Made by a program: the position numbers and the translations under genes. This document shows, piece after piece, positions 1 to 8,623 of a stretch of DNA of 64,000 nt. The notes under the pieces were generated by a model. The model did not search any database. It was not told the origin of the DNA and worked only from the letters and a program-made list of their open reading frames with translations. Origin of the DNA: Lachnospiraceae bacterium (lineage in GTDB: Bacteria; Bacillota; Clostridia; Lachnospirales; Lachnospiraceae); assembly GCA_024691425.1 (NCBI GenBank), contig JAILNQ010000123.1, forward strand, positions 62,001-126,000, given 5' to 3'. Numbering within the stretch: position 1 is the stretch's first letter; each line of letters begins with the position of its first letter.

Positions 1-695
1 AGTTGTTCGCACGAATAGCATCCGGTCGTCCATTTCATGCATCCTATGTATTCAAAATGCGAGCAGTGTCCCGTGAACGTCCAGCAGTCATGCAATGTCC
101 AGATCACCCTGATCCCGCTGGTTTTCAAGTATTCAAAAAGAACACGGATATTAAGATAATACCCGTGAACATTGTGCAGATGTATTATATCGGGCGAAAA
201 TTCCTCTATTACGTTTATGAACTCGAGTGTCGCTCTTTTCGAATAGAATCCGTGCCTGTCAGTGAGCCTTGAAAGTGCGCCGTGGATATAGACGTCGATA
301 TCCTGGCCGATGCGGTACGCATTCATTCCTTCCGGATGCGTATCCCTTCCGTAAGCCACCATGCATTCATAGCCGTTTGCCGTAAGAGTGTTGTACAGGC
401 CTTCAACAAGCCTTCCGACAGAGCCCGTTCCGACAACGGTATTAACGAGCATGACCCGCCTTGTCTCAAGATGGTTGAGTGAACGGACTACCCTCTTTGC
501 CTCTTTCGTGTAGAGCACTTCGGGCTCCCGTTCGGTCATGCCCTGTCCGATATAAGAATTCTCTATGTTGTTGTCAAGCGAGATGACGGAAATGTCATTC
601 TGCGCCATGATCATTTCCTGCCGTTCGCGCTCAAGACGCTCCTGCTCAAGCCGTCTTGCCTCGGCAAGAGGATCCGATATATGTCTTTTCTTCAT
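1..695 (-). CDS. Glycosyltransferase family 4, N-terminal part (runs off window)
   Basis: The frame stays open from an ATG at 695 to the window edge, so only about 231 N-terminal residues are visible and the catalytic C-terminal Rossmann half is missing. After a charged, Arg/Glu-rich leader of about 60 residues comes a GT-B N-terminal domain with VMLVNTVVGTGSVGRLVEGL, then PDIIHLHNVHGYYLN and WTLHDCWTFTGHCSHF. These are hallmarks of WcaC-like transferases of exopolysaccharide clusters, which move a sugar from a nucleotide donor onto a lipid-linked glycan on the cytoplasmic face. It starts 12 bp after the cytidylyltransferase gene, so it is the last visible gene of the 27 kb operon. The Shine-Dalgarno sequence is weak. 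The leader is longer than usual for the family. Family assignment is firm; donor and acceptor are unknown. Confidence 0.8.
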   Translation of the reverse strand, partial: MKKRHISDPLAEARRLEQERLERERQEMIMAQNDISVISLDNNIENSYIGQGMTEREPEVLYTKEAKRVVRSLNHLETRRVMLVNTVVGTGSVGRLVEGLYNTLTANGYECMVAYGRDTHPEGMNAYRIGQDIDVYIHGALSRLTDRHGFYSKRATLEFINVIEEFSPDIIHLHNVHGYYLNIRVLFEYLKTSGIRVIWTLHDCWTFTGHCSHFEYIGCMKWTTGCYSCEQ

Positions 696-707
696 TTAAC
701 CGCCGGT

Positions 708-2375
708 TCAGTTGTCCGTGTTCTCATCATCGTCATCATCGTCGAGTATGAGTTTGATGACGCGTTCATGTCCTTTTGAAAAGTCCTTCTGAAGCTGAAG
801 CTTTCTCATTTCCCTTCGTACGTTCGGTGTCGACAGGAGCCATCCTATCGTCGATATAACGGTATCATCATCAGTCTCTGTTCCGATTCCGAGATTGATG
901 AATCCGTTCTGAATTCCTGCGAAAACATGTTTTGCCTCACGGTCATTCTGAGCGAGCACTATAGCCGGAACGCCCATGCTGGCAAGCTCGTATACGGTTC
1001 TTCCCTGGCTCGTTATCGCAAGGTCCATCCTGCTCATGTATGCGCTGACACGTTTTGCATCCTTATGCACGAACACATTGCATTCCTCGCACGTAACTAC
1101 CCTGTCGGCGTACGGATATGCAAAACCCAACAGGAAGTGGAACTTAACGTCAGGATAGTCCTTGTGCAGTTTTTTGCATATGCCGTAAAGCCTTCCGGTA
1201 AGGTCTGACGGGTCGGCTCCGCCGAAAATCACGAGCACGTTCTCCGCCTTTTCGCAAAACTCCTTCGGATGCTCCTCAAGGAACTCATCCCTTATGCAGA
1301 AGTATTTGCTGCCGTAATACTCGTTGTGAAGCTTCTCACCCTTCTCATAAAGGGCATTTATTACCGCATCCGCATATTTCGCGCCGCTTCCGACATCCTC
1401 GAAGTTCACCGTACGCTTGACGTACTTCGTTACCATCTTCATGTAATCGCTGGTGGTGTCGAGTATGTCGTTTATGAGTATGTCAGGCTTCTCCTCGGAA
1501 AGGATCTTCTCGAAATGAGCATCATCCTTTATCCTGATGACATTGAAATTCGATTCTGTTATCTTCTCGATTCCGATATCGGAATCCTCAGATGCCGCGA
1601 ACACCACCTCATGCCCGGTAAGCTTGTATGCGAGCGTAAGGCACCTGTACACATGCCCCATTCCGACCGATCTTTTACCGACGGTACGGAACATTATCTT
1701 CTTACGCTTTAATATGTTCTCGCAAAGAACCCAGTCGGAGTATGTATCGATGTCTACTGCCTCATCCTCCGATATCTCGAATATGCTGACGCTCTTCCCT
1801 ATTCTTCCCTGCTCGGTAACGCATTCCCTTCTCGTAATGAGAAAGCCGCCGGTCTCAAGATAGTTCGGCGGAAGCTCCTGGGAATTAAGACGTTTTTCAT
1901 AGTTCTTGACGTACTCACCGTCTGCGTTCACTCCCCATGAAAGATGGGGCTTGTTCGTCGCGGAAAGGACGGTGTCATAATCATGCTCCTCAAAGTAGAG
2001 GATCGCATCTCTTATCGTCGTCATCTTAAGCGTCGGGCTGGTGGCCTGCATCGTGATCACGACATCATATCTTTTCTGCTTTTTCTCTTCCATCCAGCCG
2101 ACTGCATGGTATATGACCGGATCGAGCGTTACATTGTCAGTTGCAAGCTCTGCAGGTCTTGCAATGACTTCAACGCCGCGCTTTTCGACAATCCCTCCGA
2201 GCTCCTCATCATCGGTCGACACCGCGACGTCAACATCGAGGTTCAACTCGTCCCTGAGCGCTTTAGCATTTTCTATCGAATAGCTGATGAGCGGCTTGCC
2301 GCACATGATCCTGACGTTTTTTCTCGGTATTCTTTTTGACCCGCCTCTAGCGGGTATTACGATCAGTGTTTTCAT
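708..2375 (-). CDS. Fused CMP-nonulosonate cytidylyltransferase and PseG-like domain
   Basis: Residues 1-225 are a NeuA/PseF-type cytidylyltransferase: IPARGGSKRIPRKN is the CTP-binding signature, and it activates a nonulosonic acid with CTP. Residues 226-555 form a second domain with SVGMGHVYRCLTLA and a later FGGADPSDLTGR. This resembles PseG, the UDP-sugar hydrolase of pseudaminic acid synthesis, which is a GT-B fold relative. PseG acts before the NeuB-type synthase and NeuA after it, so the fusion would join two non-consecutive steps. The protein ends in a run of six Asp. It overlaps the upstream flippase by 4 bp (ATGA) and lies two genes from neuB. The cytidylyltransferase role is well supported; the second domain could instead be a glycosyltransferase. 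Confidence 0.85.
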   Translation of the reverse strand: MKTLIVIPARGGSKRIPRKNVRIMCGKPLISYSIENAKALRDELNLDVDVAVSTDDEELGGIVEKRGVEVIARPAELATDNVTLDPVIYHAVGWMEEKKQKRYDVVITMQATSPTLKMTTIRDAILYFEEHDYDTVLSATNKPHLSWGVNADGEYVKNYEKRLNSQELPPNYLETGGFLITRRECVTEQGRIGKSVSIFEISEDEAVDIDTYSDWVLCENILKRKKIMFRTVGKRSVGMGHVYRCLTLAYKLTGHEVVFAASEDSDIGIEKITESNFNVIRIKDDAHFEKILSEEKPDILINDILDTTSDYMKMVTKYVKRTVNFEDVGSGAKYADAVINALYEKGEKLHNEYYGSKYFCIRDEFLEEHPKEFCEKAENVLVIFGGADPSDLTGRLYGICKKLHKDYPDVKFHFLLGFAYPYADRVVTCEECNVFVHKDAKRVSAYMSRMDLAITSQGRTVYELASMGVPAIVLAQNDREAKHVFAGIQNGFINLGIGTETDDDTVISTIGWLLSTPNVRREMRKLQLQKDFSKGHERVIKLILDDDDDDENTDN

Positions 2376-3817
2376 GCGTTTTTCCTGAAAAACCGTTTTT
2401 TTACATAGTTAACTAGCGTAATTATATCACGTCTTAAAACAAATGCAAAAACGGCCGTTATCGCAAGCGCGGCACCGTACCTTATCAGCGCACTCCTTAA
2501 CCCGTCTCCGTACATCGCGCTGAAAAGAAAACCCATTCCGATCATGAACGCCATCGCGATGAACATGAACATATCATCATATACTTTCTCTTTCAGGACG
2601 AATCTTACCATGACAAAATGCAGTACCATGAGGGCTATGTAGCTCGTGAGCGTCGTATATGCTCCGGCGATGTAACCGTATCTGGGGATGAAGTACGCGT
2701 TCAGTATGTAATTGAGAAGCGCGGCGGAGCATGAGCCTATCGCGATTATCGGCGTCCTCTTGCAGTATATCTCAACATTGACGTAGTTCGTATAGAAATA
2801 CTGGGCGAGCGTTCCGAGCACTATCGGAGGCACTACCGTTTTCGCCACCCAGTAGGAGCTGTTCGATATGGAAAGGAGCATGAGCGCTTCGGGCGCCGCA
2901 ACAATGAACGCGAACGAAAGGAAACATCCGAGCATCACGAGCTTCTTCTGTATGTTTCTTATCTTCTCGCGTCCTCCTTCAAAGAGCGTCTCATTGAACC
3001 ACGGCAGCCATGCCTGGCCGATGGCGTTCGTGAATATCATGAGGAGTGTTGCGAACGAATATCCGAAAATATAAAGTCCGCTGTCTCCGTCCCCGCATAT
3101 GTCCTTGATCATTATCCTGTCCATCTGGGCAAGGAGTATAAGGGCCAGGGCATGCGGTATCATCGGAAGTCCGATCTTCATCGCATATATCCAGTATTCT
3201 CTGTTGTAGAAAACCTTTCCTTTTACGATGAACCTGATATAGAAAACGATTCCCATTATCGCCGTCGGAATCATGACACCGAGTATCTTTCCGATGTACC
3301 TGCTGTCACCAAAAAGCAGCATGAGGCCTATCGACAGGCCGACCTGACCTATGCAGGTAATGACTGATATGAGTATGTTTTCCTTGTAACGGTACTCATA
3401 CCTGCATTTCTGCATCATATATTCTACTGAAGGGGATACGCACAGATATGCGAACAGTCCGATGACGAGAGGGACCTCGTACTTGATCCATCCCGAAAGA
3501 GCTTCCCTGAAAATGAAAGCAAGTATCAGAAGGATGAATCCGAACGAGCTCGACAGCCCCTGAAGCGCTGACATGTACTCATCGAACTTATCCTTGAAGT
3601 CGAGTTTTGCCCTTCCGATGGAATAAACAATGCACAGACATGCGAATACATTGAAGACATCTATCCACGAATTGAATGTATTGGCTTTTCCGTAATCGGC
3701 CGTAGTCAGAAGCCCCGTGTATATCGGCGTGGTGATTATCGAAACGGCTCTTATGGAAACATTTGCAATGGTATACCATATGCTCGATCTTACAACCTTG
3801 TTTCCGTTATCTGCCAT
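2372..3817 (-). CDS. Wzx-type lipid-linked oligosaccharide flippase (first copy)
   Basis: A 481-residue integral membrane protein with about 12-14 predicted hydrophobic segments spread along its whole length. The stretch GLPMIPHALALILLAQMDR matches the conserved region of polysaccharide flippases of the MOP superfamily, where a helix breaks before an Asp-Arg. It should move undecaprenyl-diphosphate-linked repeat units across the cytoplasmic membrane. It overlaps the end of neuB by 11 bp and the start of the cytidylyltransferase gene by 4 bp, so it belongs to the nonulosonate end of the operon. A second flippase lies 11 kb upstream in the same operon, so each may serve a different glycan. Family sure, substrate unknown. 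Confidence 0.88.
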   Translation of the reverse strand: MADNGNKVVRSSIWYTIANVSIRAVSIITTPIYTGLLTTADYGKANTFNSWIDVFNVFACLCIVYSIGRAKLDFKDKFDEYMSALQGLSSSFGFILLILAFIFREALSGWIKYEVPLVIGLFAYLCVSPSVEYMMQKCRYEYRYKENILISVITCIGQVGLSIGLMLLFGDSRYIGKILGVMIPTAIMGIVFYIRFIVKGKVFYNREYWIYAMKIGLPMIPHALALILLAQMDRIMIKDICGDGDSGLYIFGYSFATLLMIFTNAIGQAWLPWFNETLFEGGREKIRNIQKKLVMLGCFLSFAFIVAAPEALMLLSISNSSYWVAKTVVPPIVLGTLAQYFYTNYVNVEIYCKRTPIIAIGSCSAALLNYILNAYFIPRYGYIAGAYTTLTSYIALMVLHFVMVRFVLKEKVYDDMFMFIAMAFMIGMGFLFSAMYGDGLRSALIRYGAALAITAVFAFVLRRDIITLVNYVKKRFFRKNA

Positions 3818-4931
3818 AAACTATCATGTTCTCCTGTAAGATCGTATCTTCCTCTATGTCGGCCGCGGCGGTGCTTCCGATGACTTTTCCGATCATATCG
3901 GGAGATATTCCGGTTCCGGGACGCTTAAAGGTAAGCATTTCCTCGGTGATGACATCGCCCATTCTTATGAATGCGGCCGATACTATCGAACGTCTCGCGT
4001 TCTTTCTTGCCGCACCTTCAGTATCAAGACACTTAAGTTCGCCGCATCCCCTTATCATGTCCATCCTGTCTATAGCCGCAAGTATAGATCTTGCGTCATC
4101 AGGATCCATGGCATGGTAGTGGTCATTGCCTGTAAGCGTCTTATCGAGCGTGAAATGCTTCTCAACGAGCTGCGCACCGAGATTGTATGCGGTCTTTATG
4201 ACGTCGCACTCCTCGGTCGGCTTCGTATGGTCCGAATAGCCTATGTATACGTCCGGATATTTATGCGCCAGCGTGCTGATCTTGAGAAGGTTCGCATCGC
4301 AAAGAGGCGTCGGGTACTCAAGGACGCAATGCAGCAGCGTGATCTCGGCATCTGTATTTCTTCTTATCGCATCAACCGCCGCATCGATTTCCTCTTCGTC
4401 TGAAGCTCCGACGGACAGAAGTATCGGCTTGTTCTTCTTAGCCTGATATTCGATGAACGGGATATTCGAGAGATCGGATGAAGATATCTTGTAAACGTTC
4501 ATCAGCTCATCGAGATAGTCCGCGGACTCAAAATCGAAGGCGGTCGAAAGAAACTCTATTCCTATGCTGTCGCAGTATTCCATAAGCTCGGTGTACTCTT
4601 TTTTCCCGAAGCTGTCGAACTTCGAAAAAAGCTCGTACTGCGATCTCGTGGGCTCCTCGTTTATATCCCAGTAATACGGGCTGTCCTTGGCCGCAAGGGT
4701 TCCGGCTTTGTAAGTCTGGAACTTTACTGCATGAATTCCGGCCTCGGCAGCTTCCTTTACCATAAGCTTCGCGGCATCCATGTTCGAGATCCCGCGGACT
4801 TTCGCTATATCATAATAATTCACGCCTATCTCGGCTATGAGAACGAACTTTCCTTCCCGGAGCCGTTTCATTATTGTGCTTTCCATACGCTTCCCTTTCT
4901 CCCTATCGGAATCAGGCAGTTCCATTATCAT
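3807..4931 (-). CDS. neuB: NeuB-family nonulosonic acid synthase
   Basis: This protein condenses phosphoenolpyruvate with a six-carbon amino sugar to form a nine-carbon nonulosonic acid (sialic, legionaminic or pseudaminic acid). The barrel domain carries LIAEIGVNYYD, then GIHAVKFQTYKA, and later IGYSDHT, all NeuB signatures. The last 60 or so residues form the antifreeze-like SAF domain, seen as KRPGTGISPDMIGKVIG. The usual EIGxNHNG loop reads EIGVNYYD here, with a small insertion after it, as in a diverged subfamily. A second ATG at 4886 has a better Shine-Dalgarno sequence (AAGGGA) and would remove a 15-residue leader. Next to the flippase and the NeuA fusion. Which nonulosonate is made cannot be told from sequence alone. 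Confidence 0.88.
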   Translation of the reverse strand: MIMELPDSDREKGKRMESTIMKRLREGKFVLIAEIGVNYYDIAKVRGISNMDAAKLMVKEAAEAGIHAVKFQTYKAGTLAAKDSPYYWDINEEPTRSQYELFSKFDSFGKKEYTELMEYCDSIGIEFLSTAFDFESADYLDELMNVYKISSSDLSNIPFIEYQAKKNKPILLSVGASDEEEIDAAVDAIRRNTDAEITLLHCVLEYPTPLCDANLLKISTLAHKYPDVYIGYSDHTKPTEECDVIKTAYNLGAQLVEKHFTLDKTLTGNDHYHAMDPDDARSILAAIDRMDMIRGCGELKCLDTEGAARKNARRSIVSAAFIRMGDVITEEMLTFKRPGTGISPDMIGKVIGSTAAADIEEDTILQENMIVYGR

Positions 4932-4941
4932 TCATCACATC

Positions 4942-6573
4942 TCACACCGGGACATCGGAAATGAAATATCCCTCTTTGAGAGCTTTCTGATAGCTTTCGT
5001 ATCCCTTTTCATAGAAATCCAGCAGCTCGTTCAGCATGTCGTCGAACTCCTGCGTGCGCTCTTTCTTTCCGGAAAAGATCGCATCCGCGTCATCCATGAG
5101 CTCGAATATCTTTACCGGGGCTCCCGCACGCTTTACCGCCTCTATGTAGCTTGCCGCGCTGTGCAGCGAATCGACCGGTCCGAATGAGCATATCGCATCA
5201 TGAAGATCGTCGAATGACGTTATCCTCGTAATGCCGTCGATCAGCTCGAACGGAACCTTGCCGAACACTATCGAGCGCTTTCCGAGAAGCGCCGCCTCGT
5301 AAGCTGCGGTTCCCGTTATCGTGACAACGCCCTTCGAGTTCATGATCCACGGTTTCGGATCCTTGTAATAGTTTATCTGCACGAGACGGACGTTGTGTAT
5401 CTCTTTGACTTTCTTATAGAATTCAAAACCTCTCTCACCGAGCATCGCCTGATGTTCCTTGACATAGAGCTTCCACCCGATCGGGAGCGCTTTTGACACC
5501 TGCTCTATGAGATTCAGCTCATCAACGTAATAAGAAGCTCTGACGAACACCGAAGATTCCGGGATCAGGTGAAGCGGCATCAGCACATAATCTTCTCCCG
5601 GAACGGGATTTTCGAAATATCTGTTCTTTCCGTACAGATACCTCTTCTTGAGCTCCTCTTCGAGATAATAGCGTATGTACGGAAGCGACGGTGCATAGAG
5701 CATCGGGCTCTTCTTCTTAAGCTTAAGGTTGTGCTTCCTTATGTCCATGTCATAGAAGTACTCGAGCTTTCCGTGCATCACGCGGGCGATCCATATGAGG
5801 CTGTCCCTCTCGTACTTGCTCGTTACCGACCCTGCGAACTCCTTGTTCATTATCGAGTTTTCCTTGCGGTAGTTCTCTATGTACTCAACGCTCTCTTTTA
5901 TCTCGCTGTCCGGAAGCGCCTTTATCTCATTGAACAGCTTCTCGAAATACGGGTCTATGCCGAACGCGTTCTGGAAGCTCGGATATTTGTAGTAGCCGAA
6001 CTTCGAGTATTCGATCGTCATGCACGGGATTTTCTTCTTGTAGCAGACTTCGCACAGTATGGTCCTCTGAAGCTCAGCGTTGTCCATGTCGAAAATCACG
6101 TCCGGCTTGAATTCATCGATAAGTCCTAATATCTTCCTGTAATTGAGCTCCAGCCAGTACAGGTTCTCCTTATAGCTCGTGACTTTCCAGTACATGCGCC
6201 AGTGATAGTGCCTTGAGTTCATCTGCGAGCTCATGAGCTGCATGTTCAGATTCTTGTAATGGCTGTATTCCCTGTCGATCATGCTGAGATACTCAAGATC
6301 ATACGGCACATCCTTTTTCATGCCCTCGATGAACTTCTCGCATATGTCCTTGACATCATACACTTTTATGTCCGGAACGAGCTTTAAGAATTCATAATAT
6401 GTGTGCTCATTGTAATAAGTCTTTGTGTAGCTGCATTCGCTCGACATGATGAAAAATGCTGCGACCTCATTGTCCTCCTTGAGTTTTTCGGCGATGAACC
6501 AAAGAGGCTTGCAGTAAGTCTCACGGCATATCATGAGTATTCTTTTGTTCTTGAATGAGGAATCTCTTACCAT
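4942..6573 (-). CDS. Capsule_synth-like protein, possible nonulosonate transferase
   Basis: A 543-residue soluble protein without clear signal peptide or membrane segment. The C-terminal half has GWKLYVKEHQAMLGERG and then GVVTITGTAAYEAALLGKR followed by SIVFGKVPFEL. This is the pattern of the Capsule_synth family (KpsS, LipB), GT-B proteins that act on Kdo-linked capsule lipids. The N-terminal half (KRILMICRETYCKPLWFIAE) also fits a GT-B fold. The start overlaps the GT2 stop by one base (TGATG). Its place directly upstream of neuB suggests transfer of the nonulosonic acid, a sugar chemically close to Kdo; that is inference. I do not recognise an exact characterised homologue. Confidence 0.6.
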   Translation of the reverse strand: MVRDSSFKNKRILMICRETYCKPLWFIAEKLKEDNEVAAFFIMSSECSYTKTYYNEHTYYEFLKLVPDIKVYDVKDICEKFIEGMKKDVPYDLEYLSMIDREYSHYKNLNMQLMSSQMNSRHYHWRMYWKVTSYKENLYWLELNYRKILGLIDEFKPDVIFDMDNAELQRTILCEVCYKKKIPCMTIEYSKFGYYKYPSFQNAFGIDPYFEKLFNEIKALPDSEIKESVEYIENYRKENSIMNKEFAGSVTSKYERDSLIWIARVMHGKLEYFYDMDIRKHNLKLKKKSPMLYAPSLPYIRYYLEEELKKRYLYGKNRYFENPVPGEDYVLMPLHLIPESSVFVRASYYVDELNLIEQVSKALPIGWKLYVKEHQAMLGERGFEFYKKVKEIHNVRLVQINYYKDPKPWIMNSKGVVTITGTAAYEAALLGKRSIVFGKVPFELIDGITRITSFDDLHDAICSFGPVDSLHSAASYIEAVKRAGAPVKIFELMDDADAIFSGKKERTQEFDDMLNELLDFYEKGYESYQKALKEGYFISDVPV

Positions 6574-7538
6574 CAGGGAAATCTCTCCAACTCTGCGCTT
6601 GCGCGGCTCTGACGCATCTTCGTGTAGGCCGCAAGAAGCGGTTTCATTTGAAGCGCCATGAACGCTTTCAGTTTAAGTGACCTGCCGACAAGCGGGTTAT
6701 CAGCCAAAAGCAGCTGCCTGACTTTAGCCGTGTAGCATTTCAAGTCCTCTTTGTCAGCTGTTCCGCCGGCAAGCTCGTTCTGCACGGCCGTCACGAACTC
6801 ATAGAGCATAAATCTGTTGCATTCATTCGAAAGCTCAGGGTGCTCGGCATTAAGGAACTCCTCCATCAGAAGGTTAGCCTCGACGTTCTTTTTCACCATC
6901 CCGCTTCTTTTGGAATTGCTGCCGCTCCTCTCGCGGAAATGATACTTCGGCGTCGGGTCATACACGACCTTGTCAGCTTTTGATAAAAGGCGGTCGACAA
7001 CTATCCTGTCCTCTACCGTGATGTCCGTCCGGAATGTAAGACCGGAGAACACCTTCTTCGAAAACAGCTTGTCCCAGCAGTGCAGGAAAAATCCGTCATG
7101 CCCCAATGTCACGGCAAGCGCCTCGCTTGCGGAAAGAACTTTCGGCTCAGCGGGAGTGTCTGAAAGAGTTCTGTTTTTAAACTCGTAGAACCTGCCGCAC
7201 ACTGCGATATCGGCATCATATTTCCTGATATTGTCCATCATGCTCTCGAACATGTCAGGCTCAATATAGTCATCGGAATCGACAAAGCCGAGATAGTCTC
7301 CCGAAACTTCGGCCATTCCTCTGTTCCTTGCATCCGCTATTCCGTTCGCAGGACAGGTGATGAGCTTTATGCGGCTGTCCTTAGCAGCGTATTCCCTGCA
7401 TATTTCTTCCGATCTGTCATTCCCGTGCCCCGCAACGATTATGAGCTCGAAATCTTCGTGTGTCTGCGCAAGGACGCTTTTTATGCTCTGCTCGACGTAC
7501 TGTTCGACGTCGTAAACTATCATGATGATGCTTATCAT
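6573..7538 (-). CDS. GT2 family glycosyltransferase
   Basis: An inverting GT-A glycosyltransferase of 321 residues. It begins at once with the nucleotide-binding strand MISIIMIVYDVEQYVEQSI and has NGIADARNRGMAE followed by the metal-binding DxD-type motif FVDSDDYIEP near residue 90. A later GHDGFFLHCWDKLF segment and a V-E-D-R acidic site resemble the catalytic region of EpsJ-like transferases. No membrane segments are evident, so it probably works at the cytoplasmic membrane surface on a lipid-linked acceptor. It overlaps its neighbours on both sides (4 bp with WbsX, 1 bp with the next gene), which implies translational coupling. Sugar specificity unknown. Confidence 0.88.
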   Translation of the reverse strand: MISIIMIVYDVEQYVEQSIKSVLAQTHEDFELIIVAGHGNDRSEEICREYAAKDSRIKLITCPANGIADARNRGMAEVSGDYLGFVDSDDYIEPDMFESMMDNIRKYDADIAVCGRFYEFKNRTLSDTPAEPKVLSASEALAVTLGHDGFFLHCWDKLFSKKVFSGLTFRTDITVEDRIVVDRLLSKADKVVYDPTPKYHFRERSGSNSKRSGMVKKNVEANLLMEEFLNAEHPELSNECNRFMLYEFVTAVQNELAGGTADKEDLKCYTAKVRQLLLADNPLVGRSLKLKAFMALQMKPLLAAYTKMRQSRASAELERFP

Positions 7539-8623
7539 TGCACTGCCCTTTTTATCGCTTCAAGATAAGCGAAACCCCTTGACTCGTCAGGCTCAACGAA
7601 CGCGCCTTCTCCCCACTCGTTCCACGCATTGACATATACAAAGCCTTCCGGATCGTCCTTAACTTTATCCCGAAGCTTTATAAGTGTCTGTTCAAAAAGC
7701 TCCGGAGACGTTCCGGTATAGACAAGCCCCTTATAGCCCCGCCTCGGGGTATTGTCCCAGTCAGGGATGATCCCGGGATACTCACCTTTCGCGTAAGAGC
7801 GCGATACTATGGCTTTCATTATCCGCGCTGCGCTGACTTTTCTTTCAAGGACATATCCAAAGCGCCTCCCTAAAAGGCGGTTTCTTACGCTTCTTATCAG
7901 AGTCCCGCCGTTATAAGCGATCTTTCCAATGGTCCCGATATCGTTCTTCAGCGAAAATCCGGGCTCGAAGTAATAATATGCGTCTATGAGATCACTTCTG
8001 TCATCGGAGCCTGCTGCAGTTCTTCCCGAAATCACATATACTCCGTCAAATCCTTCTTCTTTTGCCCATCTGTCAAAGGCTGCCCTCATCTTATCAAAGC
8101 ACGGTATGTCAAATGTCTTGTATATCTGCCAGACCGGCCTGTTATCGACCTTAATGTATCTTCTGTCCTTAAAGTACGGAAGGAGATGCTCGAAATATTT
8201 CCTCCAGTCGTCCTCATTACCGTATTCCTGCGCGATGAGCACCTGATCGGACTGCCCGTACCACGTTCTCGTCCACGTCTCGTTCGCCCAGCAGATGTTG
8301 AAATTGATATCTATCTCCTGGTGTTCAAGAAGAGTCGCAAGCGGCTTTTCCATCAGCGTCTTTCCGTTGAAGTAATACTGATATATCGAAAATCCGTAAA
8401 CCCCGTACTGCCTCGCAAGCTCTGCCTGCCTTTTCAGCACCTTCACACCGTCGGCATCGAGGTCATAGTAATCGCCCCCGAGCGGCACCCTCGGCTGAAC
8501 ATGCCCTTTAAAAAGAGGGAGGGCCCGTTTTACCGCGACCCATTCCGTATAGTTTTTGCCCCACCAGCTGTCATTCTCAGGAAAAGAATGGAACTGCGGC
8601 AGGTACATGCACATGATTTTCAT
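7535..8623 (-). CDS. WbsX-family protein (GH99-like)
   Basis: The protein begins MKIMCMYLPQFHSFPENDSW, the standard start of the WbsX family (GH99-like TIM barrel found in O-antigen and capsule clusters). Further family blocks are YGVYGFSIYQYYFNGK, FNICWANETWTRTW and YVNAWNEWGEGAFVEP, the last holding the likely acidic catalytic residues. Family members have been called glycosyltransferases or hydrolases; the reaction is not settled. I chose the ATG at 8623 because it overlaps the capG stop codon as ATGA, as many junctions in this operon do. A longer reading from 8719 would run 100 bases into capG. About 362 residues, normal for the family. Confidence 0.85.
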   Translation of the reverse strand: MKIMCMYLPQFHSFPENDSWWGKNYTEWVAVKRALPLFKGHVQPRVPLGGDYYDLDADGVKVLKRQAELARQYGVYGFSIYQYYFNGKTLMEKPLATLLEHQEIDINFNICWANETWTRTWYGQSDQVLIAQEYGNEDDWRKYFEHLLPYFKDRRYIKVDNRPVWQIYKTFDIPCFDKMRAAFDRWAKEEGFDGVYVISGRTAAGSDDRSDLIDAYYYFEPGFSLKNDIGTIGKIAYNGGTLIRSVRNRLLGRRFGYVLERKVSAARIMKAIVSRSYAKGEYPGIIPDWDNTPRRGYKGLVYTGTSPELFEQTLIKLRDKVKDDPEGFVYVNAWNEWGEGAFVEPDESRGFAYLEAIKRAVQ

